Positions 23,041-30,919 of a stretch of DNA of 35,087 bases are shown piece after piece. The notes under the pieces are model-generated. The model ran no database searches and had not been told where the DNA came from. It saw nothing but the letters and a program-made list of their open reading frames with translations. This DNA is from Raineyella sp964528755 (GTDB taxonomy: Bacteria; Actinomycetota; Actinomycetes; Propionibacteriales; Propionibacteriaceae), in assembly GCA_964528755.1 (NCBI GenBank), contig CAZGWN010000034.1:1-35087 (forward strand), given 5' to 3'. The translations under genes were made by a program, and so were the position numbers. Each line of letters begins with the position of its first letter. Within the stretch, counting starts at the first letter, position 1.

Positions 23041-24093
23041 ATGACGGGAATGATGCGCGCAGAACGTTTCTACGCCGACGGCAAAAGAATCTCTGTGGAG
23101 GATCTTCCGATCCCCGACCCGGGACCGGGTGAGGTACGCATCAAGGTCGCCTACTGCGGCATCTGTCACTCGGATCTGTCCCTCATCTCCGGGGTCTTCC
23201 CGGCCCAGTTGCCGGTGGTCACCCAGGGACACGAGGCTTCGGGTGTGATCGACAAACTCGGCGTCGGCGTCACCGGCTGGGAGATAGGCGACCGCGTCAT
23301 TCCGGCTGCCGGCCGTGCCTGCCTGACCTGCCGCAAGTGTCGGCGTGGCGACTTCGCCAACTGTCTCAACCTGCGACTGATGGCCTTCGCCTACGACGGG
23401 GCCTGGGCACAGTACACCGTCGCGTCCGCGCTCGGCCTCACCCGCGTGCCCGACCAGGTCGACATGCGTCAGGCCGCCATCCTGGCCGACGCGGTGTCGA
23501 CGCCGTTCGCGGCCGTGGTGCACACCGGGCGGGTGCACCCCGGCCAGGTTGTCGGCGTGTGGGGCCTCGGCGGCGTCGGCACCCACATCCTGCAGATCGC
23601 CCGGCTGTCCGGTGCGGTGCCCCTGATCGCCCTCGACGTCGACAACGACGTGCTGGACCGGGCCAAGAGGCTCGGGGCCGACTACGTGTTCCGCAGTGAC
23701 GACCCGCATCTGGCCGAGGAGGTCATGAAGGTCACCGACGGCCGCATGATCGATGTCGCCTTCGATGCGGTCGGCATCCCGGCCACCCTGCGTCAGGCGG
23801 TGTCCCTGCTGGACAACAACGGCCGGGTCGTCTCGGTCGGTCTGTCCGACAAGGACATGAGCCTCGGCCCGTTCCTCGACTTCAACCTGCGGTCCAAGCG
23901 GGTCTTCGGCCACCTGGGTTACCAGACGCAGGACATCGGCATGCTCGCCGAGCTGGTCGCCTACGGTCGGCTCGACCTGGAGGGGTCGATCTCCGAGGTC
24001 GTCGGTCTGGACGACATCGAGACCGGCATCGATCACCTGCGAAACAAGGTCGGGAACCCGATCCGGATCCTCGTCGACCCCTGGCAGGATTGA
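23041..24093 (+). CDS. Zinc-dependent alcohol dehydrogenase (MDR family)
   Basis: 350 residues; AAGGAG at 23028-23033 fixes ATG 23041. Catalytic zinc ligands are visible as Cys39 in YCGICHSD and His64-Glu65 in GHEASG. The structural zinc has the four cysteines Cys94, Cys97, Cys100 and Cys108 (CLTCRKCRRGDFANC). The Rossmann motif is GLGGVG (175-180), followed by LDVDND, where the aspartate after the second strand favours NAD over NADP. It oxidises an alcohol or reduces an aldehyde/ketone in the cytosol; the substrate is not evident. It is divergently arranged with the flavin redox operon, but a shared pathway is unproven. Confidence 0.9.
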   Translation: MTGMMRAERFYADGKRISVEDLPIPDPGPGEVRIKVAYCGICHSDLSLISGVFPAQLPVVTQGHEASGVIDKLGVGVTGWEIGDRVIPAAGRACLTCRKCRRGDFANCLNLRLMAFAYDGAWAQYTVASALGLTRVPDQVDMRQAAILADAVSTPFAAVVHTGRVHPGQVVGVWGLGGVGTHILQIARLSGAVPLIALDVDNDVLDRAKRLGADYVFRSDDPHLAEEVMKVTDGRMIDVAFDAVGIPATLRQAVSLLDNNGRVVSVGLSDKDMSLGPFLDFNLRSKRVFGHLGYQTQDIGMLAELVAYGRLDLEGSISEVVGLDDIETGIDHLRNKVGNPIRILVDPWQD

Positions 24094-24124
24094 CCGGCCG
24101 GCGGATCGGGGCCCGGGCAGGCGG

Positions 24125-24781
24125 TCAGCTCGGGCGCACCGACCCGGCGGCCCAACCCCCGGTGAGGGCGACCCAGCCCAGCAGGAACGCGGTGAGCAGC
24201 CGCTGCGCCAGCCCCGCCCCGACCGACCCGCCGAAGGTGAGGGCGCCGAAGACGACGAGTGCAACCAGCGCGCCCACGACCAGCGCGGTGGCCGCCCCGC
24301 GTACGGGACCGGCGGCGGGCCGGAAGGCGGGCAGTGAGACGACCCCGGCCGCGCCGAGGCAGAGGAAGGCGGCCAGGGCCGCGATCGTGTGGATCAGGCC
24401 CGTGGTTGTCGGTGGAGTCGTCGCCGGGACATCGGTGCGCGCCACCGCGGCGACAAGCATGCCCAGCGCGGCCACCGCCAACAGGACGGTCATCGCCTGT
24501 CGTCGCGGAGCGGCGACGACAGGCCGTACGGCCACCGTCAACGCGGTGAATCCCACGGCATTGGCCACGAAGGCCGCGGTCATCAGGCCACCGAACCGTC
24601 CTACCGCGTAGTTGCTCAGCGGGTCGGTGAGCGGGGACATCTCGGGACGCACCGCATGCAGCACGGCGACGAGCACCACGAAGACGGCGACGCCCGCCTG
24701 GGCGAGGCGGCCGGCACGTGCCCGGGAGTTGTTGACCGAGGTCGGGGCGAGCGAGGTGGGGGAGTCGGACGGGACGGCCAT
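24125..24781 (-). CDS. DUF998-family membrane protein
   Basis: 218 residues from ATG 24781, preceded by AAGGAG 7 nt upstream; an in-frame ATG five codons earlier overlaps that site and is unlikely. About six hydrophobic helices. The segment PLTDPLSNYAVGRFG, which follows the first helix, is the characteristic DUF998 motif. The function of DUF998 proteins is unknown. It is divergent from a MarR-family regulator with a 135-bp shared region, suggesting that the regulator controls it. Confidence 0.75.
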   Translation of the reverse strand: MAVPSDSPTSLAPTSVNNSRARAGRLAQAGVAVFVVLVAVLHAVRPEMSPLTDPLSNYAVGRFGGLMTAAFVANAVGFTALTVAVRPVVAAPRRQAMTVLLAVAALGMLVAAVARTDVPATTPPTTTGLIHTIAALAAFLCLGAAGVVSLPAFRPAAGPVRGAATALVVGALVALVVFGALTFGGSVGAGLAQRLLTAFLLGWVALTGGWAAGSVRPS

Positions 24782-24916
24782 GGGAGTCTCCTTCATCAGT
24801 CAGCCAGGCGAACCATTCACATCAAGAATGATTCGTGAAACAGCCTAAGCGGAGATCGAGCGATGATTCAAGGCCCGAACGGTTCGAGCTGAAGATGGTT
24901 TCGCTAGGATGGCGGC
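24782..24916 (+). promoter_or_regulatory. Divergent promoter with MarR-type operator candidates
   Basis: TAGGAT (24905-24910) ends 6 nt before the MarR start at 24917: a leaderless promoter. CGAACGGTTCG (24876-24886) is an 11-bp palindrome overlapping the -35 position. A second repeat, TTCAC and GTGAA (about 24816-24839), lies towards the DUF998 gene. Both could be operators for the MarR protein. Confidence 0.45.
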
Positions 24917-25387
24917 ATGGCCGTCCCCGAGTCCCTCGCCCCCACTCGACGTGTCCGCGCGGAAGGCGTGCGACAGCGCCCCGGTCTGACCCTGCATCGG
25001 CTGGGCTTCGAGGTGCTGGCCCGCGGCGAGCAGGCAATGGCCCCGCTGGGCATCGACGGACGGGACTACCTGACGTTGGCCATCCTTGACACGGACCGGC
25101 CGGCATCCCAGCAGGACCTGGCCCGGCTGGCCTGGAAGGTGCCGCAGGTGATCGTCGCCGTGGTCGACTCGCTGGAGGATCGCGGGTTGGTGGCGCGCCA
25201 CCGCTCCCGTACGGATCGGCGGCGCTCCGTGGTCGAGCTGACCGACCGGGGTCGGGAGGTCCTGGCCGGGGCCGACGAGGCCATGACCGCCGTGACCGAC
25301 CGGATCCTCGGACCGCTCGACGCGCAGGAGCGCCGGGCGCTGGAGACCCTGCTACGCCGCGTGATCGACGACAACCCCGACGACTGA
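24917..25387 (+). CDS. MarR-family transcriptional regulator
   Basis: 156 residues. A winged-helix domain spans about residues 45-120: RPASQQDLARLAWKVPQVI is the helix-turn-helix, and RHRSRTDRRRSVVELTDRG is the wing with the Asp-Arg-Arg of MarR proteins. These dimeric repressors respond to small aromatic ligands or oxidants. It is divergent from the DUF998 gene, its likely target besides itself. The start at ATG 24917 follows from the -10 box 6 nt upstream and the lack of a ribosome site. Confidence 0.9.
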   Translation: MAVPESLAPTRRVRAEGVRQRPGLTLHRLGFEVLARGEQAMAPLGIDGRDYLTLAILDTDRPASQQDLARLAWKVPQVIVAVVDSLEDRGLVARHRSRTDRRRSVVELTDRGREVLAGADEAMTAVTDRILGPLDAQERRALETLLRRVIDDNPDD

Positions 25388-25406
25388 CCGCTGTCGGCCC
25401 GATCCT

Positions 25407-25453
25407 CGGTCCGCCCTCCCGTCGGGCGTCCGACGCTCCGCCTCGCGGGACCG
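25407..25453. terminator. Possible bidirectional terminator between convergent genes
   Basis: In the 67-bp gap between marR and fetB, CGGTCC (25407-25412) pairs with GGACCG (25448-25453), enclosing a shorter hairpin, CGCCC (25412-25416) with GGGCG (25424-25428). The T run of classical terminators is missing, as is common in GC-rich actinobacteria. Confidence 0.3.
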
Positions 25454-25454
25454 C

Positions 25455-26252
25455 TCATCGATGGGCAACCTGTGGGGCCTCCTGGGGACGAGGCCCCGGC
25501 TGGACAGGGGCCTCCTGGCTCGGAGCGGGCCGTACGGCGACGCGACTCATGATGGCGAGCAGGATGAGGGTGCTGACGGCCCCGGCGGCCATGATGCCGG
25601 AGGAGACGATGAGCTGGAAGCGGGCGGCCTCCAGGGGCGATGCCCCACCGAAGACCGCCCCGATGAAGGCGCCGGGCAAGGTCACCAGGCCGGTGGTCCG
25701 GGCCTGGTCGACCGACGGCATGAGCGCACGGGCCGCCGCCAGGCGCAGGAAGCGGCGTACGGCGTACGGCTTACGGGCACCCAGGGCGAGCCAGGCCTCG
25801 ACCTCGTCCCAGCCGTCCCCGACCCGGTCGAGGAAACCGCGTCCCGCCAACGAGGTGATGCTCATCGCGTTGCCGGTGACGATGCCGCCGAAGGCCAGGA
25901 TGTAGGTGGGATCGGCCTCCAGCGCCCCGGTCGCGAAGACGATCGTGCCGGCGGTCAGCGCCCCGGCCGGGACGGCGGCGGCGACCGCGAGCCATTCGCG
26001 GATGCCTCTCACCTGGATCCGGCGTCCCGCCGCCCCGATGGCGACGGCGTTCATGCCCGTCAACGCGAGCGCGATCCAGCGCAGATCGGTGATGAGGCCC
26101 TGCAGCACCAGGCCGAGCAGCCCGAGTTGGACGGCTGCCCGCAGGACCGCGACGAGCGGGCCGAACTTCGTCGGCACGCCGAGTATGCCGAGGATGACAA
26201 CGGCAGTGGTGACCAGTCCGGCCACGGCGACGATTGTGGGGACGACGATCAT
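25455..26252 (-). CDS. fetB: FetB-like (UPF0014) ABC permease
   Basis: 265 residues with about seven hydrophobic helices. GIVTGNAMSITSLAGRGFLD and TGLVTLPGAFIGAVFGGASP, with the following EAARFQ, are hallmarks of the UPF0014/FetB (YbbM) family. In E. coli, FetAB is reported to export iron and to protect against peroxide. The partner ATPase gene fetA is not adjacent here; the upstream gene is a PadR regulator overlapping by 4 bp (ATGA). The C-terminal Pro/Gln-rich tail after residue 240 or so is not conserved. The substrate, iron or otherwise, is an inference from family. Confidence 0.82.
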   Translation of the reverse strand: MIVVPTIVAVAGLVTTAVVILGILGVPTKFGPLVAVLRAAVQLGLLGLVLQGLITDLRWIALALTGMNAVAIGAAGRRIQVRGIREWLAVAAAVPAGALTAGTIVFATGALEADPTYILAFGGIVTGNAMSITSLAGRGFLDRVGDGWDEVEAWLALGARKPYAVRRFLRLAAARALMPSVDQARTTGLVTLPGAFIGAVFGGASPLEAARFQLIVSSGIMAAGAVSTLILLAIMSRVAVRPAPSQEAPVQPGPRPQEAPQVAHR

Positions 26253-26563
26253 GCCCGGGACTCCGGGTGGTTCAGCACCTCACCGGCCAGTTCCCGGACG
26301 GCTCGGCGGCCCTCCGCGAGGGCGTCCCGCCCGCTTGGGGTGATCCGATACAGGCGTCTGCGTCGGCCCTCCGCGACGGCGTCCTCGCCGACCAGCAGGC
26401 CGTCGCGTTCCATCCGGTGCAGGGTCGGGTACATCGTGCCGGGCGAGACCCGGTAGCCGTGACGCGAGAGTTCGTCGATCATCCACGCTCCCCAGATGGG
26501 CTGCTCGGCCGCATGGTGCAGCACGTGCAGCAGGATCGCTGCTCGGACGAACTCACCACTCAT
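26249..26563 (-). CDS. PadR-family transcriptional regulator
   Basis: 104 residues from ATG 26563; longer readings lack a start signal. It is a compact winged helix: IWGAWMIDELSRHGYRVSPGTMYPTLHRMERDGLL is typical of PadR (read here as overlapping pieces IWGAWMIDELSRHGY and VSPGTMYPTLHRMERDGLL), with RRRRLYRITPSGRDAL as the wing. The start is supported by TACGAT 7 nt upstream with no ribosome site. A palindrome between the -10 and -35 regions fits autoregulation. It is coupled to the FetB-like permease, suggesting that it senses the transported ion or the stress that requires export. Confidence 0.88.
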   Translation of the reverse strand: MSGEFVRAAILLHVLHHAAEQPIWGAWMIDELSRHGYRVSPGTMYPTLHRMERDGLLVGEDAVAEGRRRRLYRITPSGRDALAEGRRAVRELAGEVLNHPESRA

Positions 26564-26570
26564 GCCAGGT

Positions 26571-26598
26571 ATCGTACCCCGATATCGGAGCGCGATAT
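26571..26598 (-). promoter_or_regulatory. padR-fetB promoter and operator
   Basis: On the minus strand, TACGAT (26576 down to 26571) ends 7 nt before ATG 26563. Just upstream is a perfect inverted repeat, ATATCG (26582-26587) and CGATAT (26593-26598), with a 5-nt spacer, placed between -35 and -10 where a bound repressor would block polymerase. Confidence 0.55.
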
Positions 26599-26757
26599 TA
26601 CCGATGGAGTGGGACGGGGTGGGCGGGGGATGGGCCGCCACGGCCACAGGCCACCGACGCGCCAGCTGCCTGCCCTGGGACGAACAGGGCATTCCCAAGC
26701 GAGTGTCCTGCGGCTAGACTAAATCGTATTGCCATGTACGAGTTATGGGGGGTCCGC

Positions 26758-26982
26758 GTGAGCACAACCGACACCGTGAGCACAACCGACACCGTGAGCA
26801 CCACCGACATGCCGAGGGAGCACGCCACCGCCGGGGCCGATCACGCACCCGAGGTGACACAGCCGCGGGGCGAGGTGGTTGGGATGATCCTCGACGTGCA
26901 CGTCTCGTCCCGCGCCGGCCTCGTGGGGTCGAGCCGGAGACCGCTGGTGTCCGATTCGCGCAGAGAGAGGCAACGGAGGTGA
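26758..26982 (+). CDS. Small ORF with repeated N-terminus, possibly a coupled leader
   Basis: 74 codons from GTG 26758 (an in-frame ATG lies at 26734). The first 18 codons are three copies of an 18-bp unit encoding VSTTDT, VSTTDT and VSTTDM (26758-26775, 26776-26793, 26794-26811). The remainder is basic and shows no recognised domain. The stop overlaps the start of the following reductase by 4 bp (GTGA), an arrangement that would couple translation. It sits in a 415-bp gap between divergent genes and follows an AT-rich promoter-like patch (26712-26735). It may be a real leader peptide, a decayed gene or chance. Confidence 0.3.
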   Translation: MSTTDTVSTTDTVSTTDMPREHATAGADHAPEVTQPRGEVVGMILDVHVSSRAGLVGSSRRPLVSDSRRERQRR

Positions 26983-27566
26983 GCAGCATCATCGTCAGCA
27001 TGTGGACCACGCTGGACGGTTTCGTCGCGGGTCCGGACGACTCCATGGACTGGCTTCGTGCCGACAACGACCTGATGGACTACGAGATCGGCCTGGTCGA
27101 GAGCGCCGGGGCACTGCTGCTCGGTCGGATCACGCACGCGGATTTCGCTTCGTACTGGCCGGCCGTCGCGACCGGGCAGATCGACGCCGACGAGGGCAAC
27201 CGACGCTACGCCCGCCGCCTCGACCGGCTCGACAAGGTCGTCGCCTCCCGCTCCGGCGACATCGCCGCGTGGCCGCGGACCCGGCGCATCGAGCAGGTGA
27301 CCGAGGCCGAGATCCGGCAGATCAAGGGTCACTCCGACGGCGACGTCGTCGTCTACGGCAGCCTCAGCCTGATCGCCACGCTCAACGCACTGAACGCGAT
27401 CGACGAGTATCACCTCGTCGTCAACCCGACCCTTCTCTGCAGCGGCAAACCCATCCTGGGTGCCGATCGGCGTCCGACCCAGTTGGACTTGCTGGAGTGC
27501 CGGCCCTTCTCCTCCGGTGCGGTCCTGCTGCGGTACGCCGCGTCGACGCCGGCCGGTGACCCATGA
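26979..27566 (+). CDS. Dihydrofolate reductase-like (RibD C-terminal) protein, copy 1
   Basis: 195 residues. The opening VSMWTTLDGFVAGPDDSMDW and the core VVYGSLSLIATLNAL, then YHLVVNPTLLCSGKPI, are those of the RibD C-terminal/DHFR-like family, whose members bind NADPH and reduce pteridine- or flavin-related and other substrates. These stand-alone proteins mostly lack a known substrate. GTG 26979 is preceded by AGAGG 8 nt upstream; ATG 27000 is an alternative. It converges with a second member of the same family encoded on the other strand. Confidence 0.83.
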   Translation: MSSIIVSMWTTLDGFVAGPDDSMDWLRADNDLMDYEIGLVESAGALLLGRITHADFASYWPAVATGQIDADEGNRRYARRLDRLDKVVASRSGDIAAWPRTRRIEQVTEAEIRQIKGHSDGDVVVYGSLSLIATLNALNAIDEYHLVVNPTLLCSGKPILGADRRPTQLDLLECRPFSSGAVLLRYAASTPAGDP

Positions 27567-27628
27567 CCGCGCCGACGCGTCCGGCTCGGGAAGCGCCCAC
27601 CTGTCGGGGTGATCGGGACCGGCGCCTG

Positions 27629-28216
27629 CTACCGAGGCGTGAGGTCGTAGGAGAGCGCGATGCTCCCCAGGGATGTCGTGTCCGTACGCGTCAGGGTCAG
27701 CGGCCGCGGGAACGCGAGCTCGCCGAAGAGCTTCTTGCCCGACCCCAGGAGCAACGGATGGATGAACAGCCGCAGGGTGTCGATCAGATCATCCCGGAGG
27801 AGGGAGCGGACCAGGGCGCCGCTTCCCAGGATCGCGATGTCTCCGGTGCCCGATTGCTTCAACGCCCTGACCTGCGCTGTCACGTCACCGCGCAGGCCCT
27901 GCGTGTTGTGCCAGTCGAATGCGGTCAAAGTAGTCGTCGCCACGTACTTCTGCGTCGTGTTCAGGTGGGCCGCGATCGGATTGTCCTCGGGTACGAAAGG
28001 CCAGTGCGCGGCCATCTTCTCGTAGGTCTTGCGCCCGAACAGGTAGGCCGTGGTATTCGCGAAACCGCCGGCGCTGGTCGTGGTGTGGACCTCCTCGACG
28101 TACGGGGCGCCCCACCCGCCATGCTCGAAGCCGCCCTCTCGATCTTCGTCGGGCGACCCCAGTCCCTGCATGACCCCGTCGACGGACAGAAACTCGATAG
28201 CGACCAGTTTTCTCAT
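27629..28216 (-). CDS. Dihydrofolate reductase-like (RibD C-terminal) protein, copy 2
   Basis: 195 residues; AAAGGAG six nt before ATG 28216 gives a strong start. MRKLVAIEFLSVDGVMQG, YLFGRKTYEKMAAHWP, DIAILGSGALVRSLL and LFIHPLLLGSGKKLF are characteristic of the RibD C-terminal family. It is a distinct subfamily from copy 1 in the neighbouring convergent gene, sharing only the general motif pattern. It lies divergent to the AraC gene with a 78-bp common region, so control by that regulator is likely. The reaction is presumed NADPH-dependent; the substrate is unknown. Confidence 0.85.
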   Translation of the reverse strand: MRKLVAIEFLSVDGVMQGLGSPDEDREGGFEHGGWGAPYVEEVHTTTSAGGFANTTAYLFGRKTYEKMAAHWPFVPEDNPIAAHLNTTQKYVATTTLTAFDWHNTQGLRGDVTAQVRALKQSGTGDIAILGSGALVRSLLRDDLIDTLRLFIHPLLLGSGKKLFGELAFPRPLTLTRTDTTSLGSIALSYDLTPR

Positions 28217-28294
28217 GATGCACTCCTTTCAGCACCCATCGTGACGAGCATCGCCCACGCTTTGCTTGAAGAAATTTGACCGGAAGGATGCGAC

Positions 28295-29260
28295 ATGACC
28301 AGCGCTGCCACCGTTCCCCCGACACCGTTTCTCGTGCGGCACGGTGTGCCTCCCGGGCTCCGCGGCCTCGTCGCCGGCATCGTCGGCTACTCGGAATCGT
28401 GCGACCGACCGGTCGTTCGTCGCCAGGTGGCGGGCACTCTGATCCCGCTTGTCCTCTCCTCGGGCCCGACCCTGGACGTTGTCGGGGCGGCGGGAGAGGA
28501 CGGGGCTCGACGATATGGTTCGTTCGTTGCCGGCTTCATGCCGAACCCCGTGACGACATCGTTCGAGACGCGACAGTGCTGCCTGCAGATCTACCTCACC
28601 CCCATCGGCGCTTTCCGCCTTCTCCGCAGGCCGGGCCGGGAGCTGACGGCCCGCGTGGTCGATGTAGACGACGTCACGCGCGCCTTCGGGCAGCCGGTGC
28701 TGGAGGAGTTGTGGAGCGCCCGGACGTGGGCTCGACGATTTGATCTGATCGACCGCCGTCTGCTCACCTTGTCGTCGTCGGCGCCCGAACCGGCACCGTA
28801 CGTGAAGTGGATGTGGCGCCGGATTCAGCGGACCGGGGGCCGCGCGCGAATCGATGATCTCGTCCGGCAGACCGGTTGGAGTCACCGCCACGTCATCGCC
28901 CGGTTCACCGAGCAGATCGGGGTCGGGCCCAAGCTGGCCTCGAGGGTCGTGCGATTCGAGCGCGCCATGTCCGCCTTGAGGTACCACTCGGCCGCGGATG
29001 TGGCGGCACAACTCGGATTCGCCGATCAAAGCCATCTGGTCCGCGAGGTGAGAAGTTTCTCAGGATGGGCCCCCGGGGCGCTGAAGGCGGCGCAACCCAC
29101 GACGGCCTACTCCGCCATCGGAAACCACCCCGGCTCGGTTGGTTCGGGATCGGTGGATCGCCGGGAACGTCGGTCGGGCGCGGTCGCCCGGTGGGACCGG
29201 CCCCGAGGACGTGGCCATTGGTCAGGAGGTGTTCGGTGGACGGAGGCCTGCACGCCCTGA
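28295..29260 (+). CDS. AraC-family transcriptional regulator
   Basis: 321 residues; GGAAGG at 28281-28286 precedes ATG 28295. The N-terminal 160 residues are a ligand/effector-type domain (AGFMPNPVTTSFETRQCCLQ, FRLLRRPGREL). The C-terminal double helix-turn-helix runs from about 175 to 265: RIDDLVRQTGWSHRHVIARF, then DVAAQLGFADQSHLVREVRS. The usual end of the family is near residue 270. The last 50 or so residues are Arg/Gly-rich and overlap the next gene by 25 bp, so they may be a recent read-through extension. It is divergent from the DHFR-like gene, its probable target. Confidence 0.87.
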   Translation: MTSAATVPPTPFLVRHGVPPGLRGLVAGIVGYSESCDRPVVRRQVAGTLIPLVLSSGPTLDVVGAAGEDGARRYGSFVAGFMPNPVTTSFETRQCCLQIYLTPIGAFRLLRRPGRELTARVVDVDDVTRAFGQPVLEELWSARTWARRFDLIDRRLLTLSSSAPEPAPYVKWMWRRIQRTGGRARIDDLVRQTGWSHRHVIARFTEQIGVGPKLASRVVRFERAMSALRYHSAADVAAQLGFADQSHLVREVRSFSGWAPGALKAAQPTTAYSAIGNHPGSVGSGSVDRRERRSGAVARWDRPRGRGHWSGGVRWTEACTP

Positions 29261-29700
29261 TGAGTCGCTTGGTCGGTACATGGCGCACCCAGGGTCGGAT
29301 GGTTGAGGACGGCCGCATGTGGGCCGGATTCGACATCTACGAGTGGTTTCCCGGACAGCGGCAGTTGGTCCACCGGGTCGATGTGCAGATCTTCGGTGGT
29401 CGCAAGGAGGCCATGGAGTTCCTCACCCCTCGCGAGGGCTCGCCCGACACCTTCGATCAGATCTCGTTCGATGCCGACGGAACAGTCGAACGATCGGTCG
29501 GCTACTTCGATCCGGACGGCAGATACCACAACGAGACTGCGGGAGCGCGCGCCCTCGCCACCTTCGACGGCCCGGAACTGATCAGCGCCCGCTGGGAACA
29601 GCAGGGCACTGACGGTTCCTGGTCGCACTGGATGGCCGTGAGATTCACCCGGATAGGTGCCCCGAACATCGAGGTCCGTACGAAAGAACGCCATGTCTGA
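29236..29700 (+). CDS. Small DUF1579-like protein of unknown function
   Basis: 154 residues from GTG 29236, chosen because AGGAGGT (29224-29230) sits about 5 nt upstream; ATG 29260 is an alternative. SRLVGTWRTQGRMVEDGRMW followed by DIYEWFPGQRQLVHRVD and a C-terminal WSHWMAVRFTRI resemble the DUF1579 / lipocalin-like beta-barrel group that binds small hydrophobic molecules; the assignment is tentative. It overlaps the AraC gene by 25 bp and the histidine kinase by 8 bp, so it belongs to one transcription unit with both. Confidence 0.65.
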   Translation: MDGGLHALMSRLVGTWRTQGRMVEDGRMWAGFDIYEWFPGQRQLVHRVDVQIFGGRKEAMEFLTPREGSPDTFDQISFDADGTVERSVGYFDPDGRYHNETAGARALATFDGPELISARWEQQGTDGSWSHWMAVRFTRIGAPNIEVRTKERHV

Positions 29701-30919
29701 ATCGGCCTGCTCGACGGCACCCGCATCCCCGGGCGCTGCCGCAGTTTCGGCGGCACCGGCGGGGCTGCCCGAGGACTCGACGGACCGGAGTCCTCGGCCG
29801 ATCGTGCTGGGCGTGCTCGTGGCCTGGTTCGCCTGGGCCGTGATCATTCCCTGGTCATTGGCTGCACCACCGACAGCGCTGTTCACCGTGATCTACGTCG
29901 TCGTACTCGCCGGCCATGGGGCGGCACTGTTCTGGGTGCTCGGGTCCTCGGTCACCCCGGGTCTCACCGGCCGTGCCCGGTGGTTCCGATGCGCTCAACT
30001 TGTCGCGACCACGTTGGTGCTGTGGGCGCCGGCGCACAGGTGGGCGGACGACGGTGGGCAGCCGTGGGCGTGGTCGGCCGGATTCACGATCGCCGCGTGC
30101 GCCTTGCTCGGCCGACGGACCGCGGGCCTCGCCGGGGCGGTGGTGACGGCGGCCGCCGTGGCCGGTGGTGCGGTGTTCGGGGGTTCGGCCGTGGCGAGTG
30201 TCTGCATCGCCCTCGTCACCGCTGCCATTGTGTGGGTGATGTGCCAAGCCCTGGTGTGGATGCTCAGGCTGGTGTGGGCGGCGCGAGCCGGTCGGGAGGC
30301 CCAGGCCGAACTCGTGATCGCTCAGGAACGATTGCGGGTCAGCCGCGAGCTTCACGATGTGCTCGGGCATCGCCTCAGCGTGATCGCGCTCAAGGCCGAA
30401 CTCGCAGCCGGTTACGCCGATCACGATCCCGGACGTGTCGCAGCGGAGAACGAGGAGATCCGCCGGATCGCCAGGGAAACCCTTCAGGACGCCCGCCGGG
30501 CCGTTCACGACCGGATGAGGGCCGACCTGCCCAGCCAGATCCGCACTGCCGAGCTTGTCCTCGGCGCCGCTGGGATCACCGTGGCCGTCGACGTGCCCGA
30601 GGACGTCCTTGATCGGGCCTCGCCGACCTGCTCGGAGCTCCTGGCCACCGTGACACGAGAGGCCGTGACCAACATCCTGTCCCACAGCCACGCGTCCTGC
30701 GTGGCCATCTCGCTGGGCACGGCCCAGGACCAGGTGAGGCTGACCGTCACCAACGACGGAGTTCCCGGCGCCGGGCGCGGGGCGTCATCCGACGGCTCGG
30801 GACTGGCAGGTCTCGCGGCGCGCTGCGCGGCCCACGGCGCGACCTTGACCATCGCCCGGCACGAGTCCTCCTTCGAGCTGTCCGTCCGGTGCCCGGCTGA
30901 TCCGGCGGGCAGGCGATGA
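29693..30919 (+). CDS. Sensor histidine kinase (NarL/DesK type)
   Basis: 408 residues from ATG 29693. The N-terminal 35 residues are Ala/Pro-rich and are followed by about five to six membrane helices without a large external loop, so the signal is probably sensed in or at the membrane. The HisKA_3 dimerisation region RVSRELHDVLGHRLSVIALK contains phosphorylated His221. The ATPase domain shows the N-box TREAVTNILSHSHAS and SGLAGLAARC. It should phosphorylate the response regulator encoded in the 4-bp overlap downstream. The stimulus is unknown. Confidence 0.9.
   Translation: MSESACSTAPASPGAAAVSAAPAGLPEDSTDRSPRPIVLGVLVAWFAWAVIIPWSLAAPPTALFTVIYVVVLAGHGAALFWVLGSSVTPGLTGRARWFRCAQLVATTLVLWAPAHRWADDGGQPWAWSAGFTIAACALLGRRTAGLAGAVVTAAAVAGGAVFGGSAVASVCIALVTAAIVWVMCQALVWMLRLVWAARAGREAQAELVIAQERLRVSRELHDVLGHRLSVIALKAELAAGYADHDPGRVAAENEEIRRIARETLQDARRAVHDRMRADLPSQIRTAELVLGAAGITVAVDVPEDVLDRASPTCSELLATVTREAVTNILSHSHASCVAISLGTAQDQVRLTVTNDGVPGAGRGASSDGSGLAGLAARCAAHGATLTIARHESSFELSVRCPADPAGRR

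Noticed and set aside
27563..28279. A 238-codon plus-strand frame
   Set aside because: The minus strand here encodes a DHFR-like protein with recognisable motifs and a strong ribosome site.
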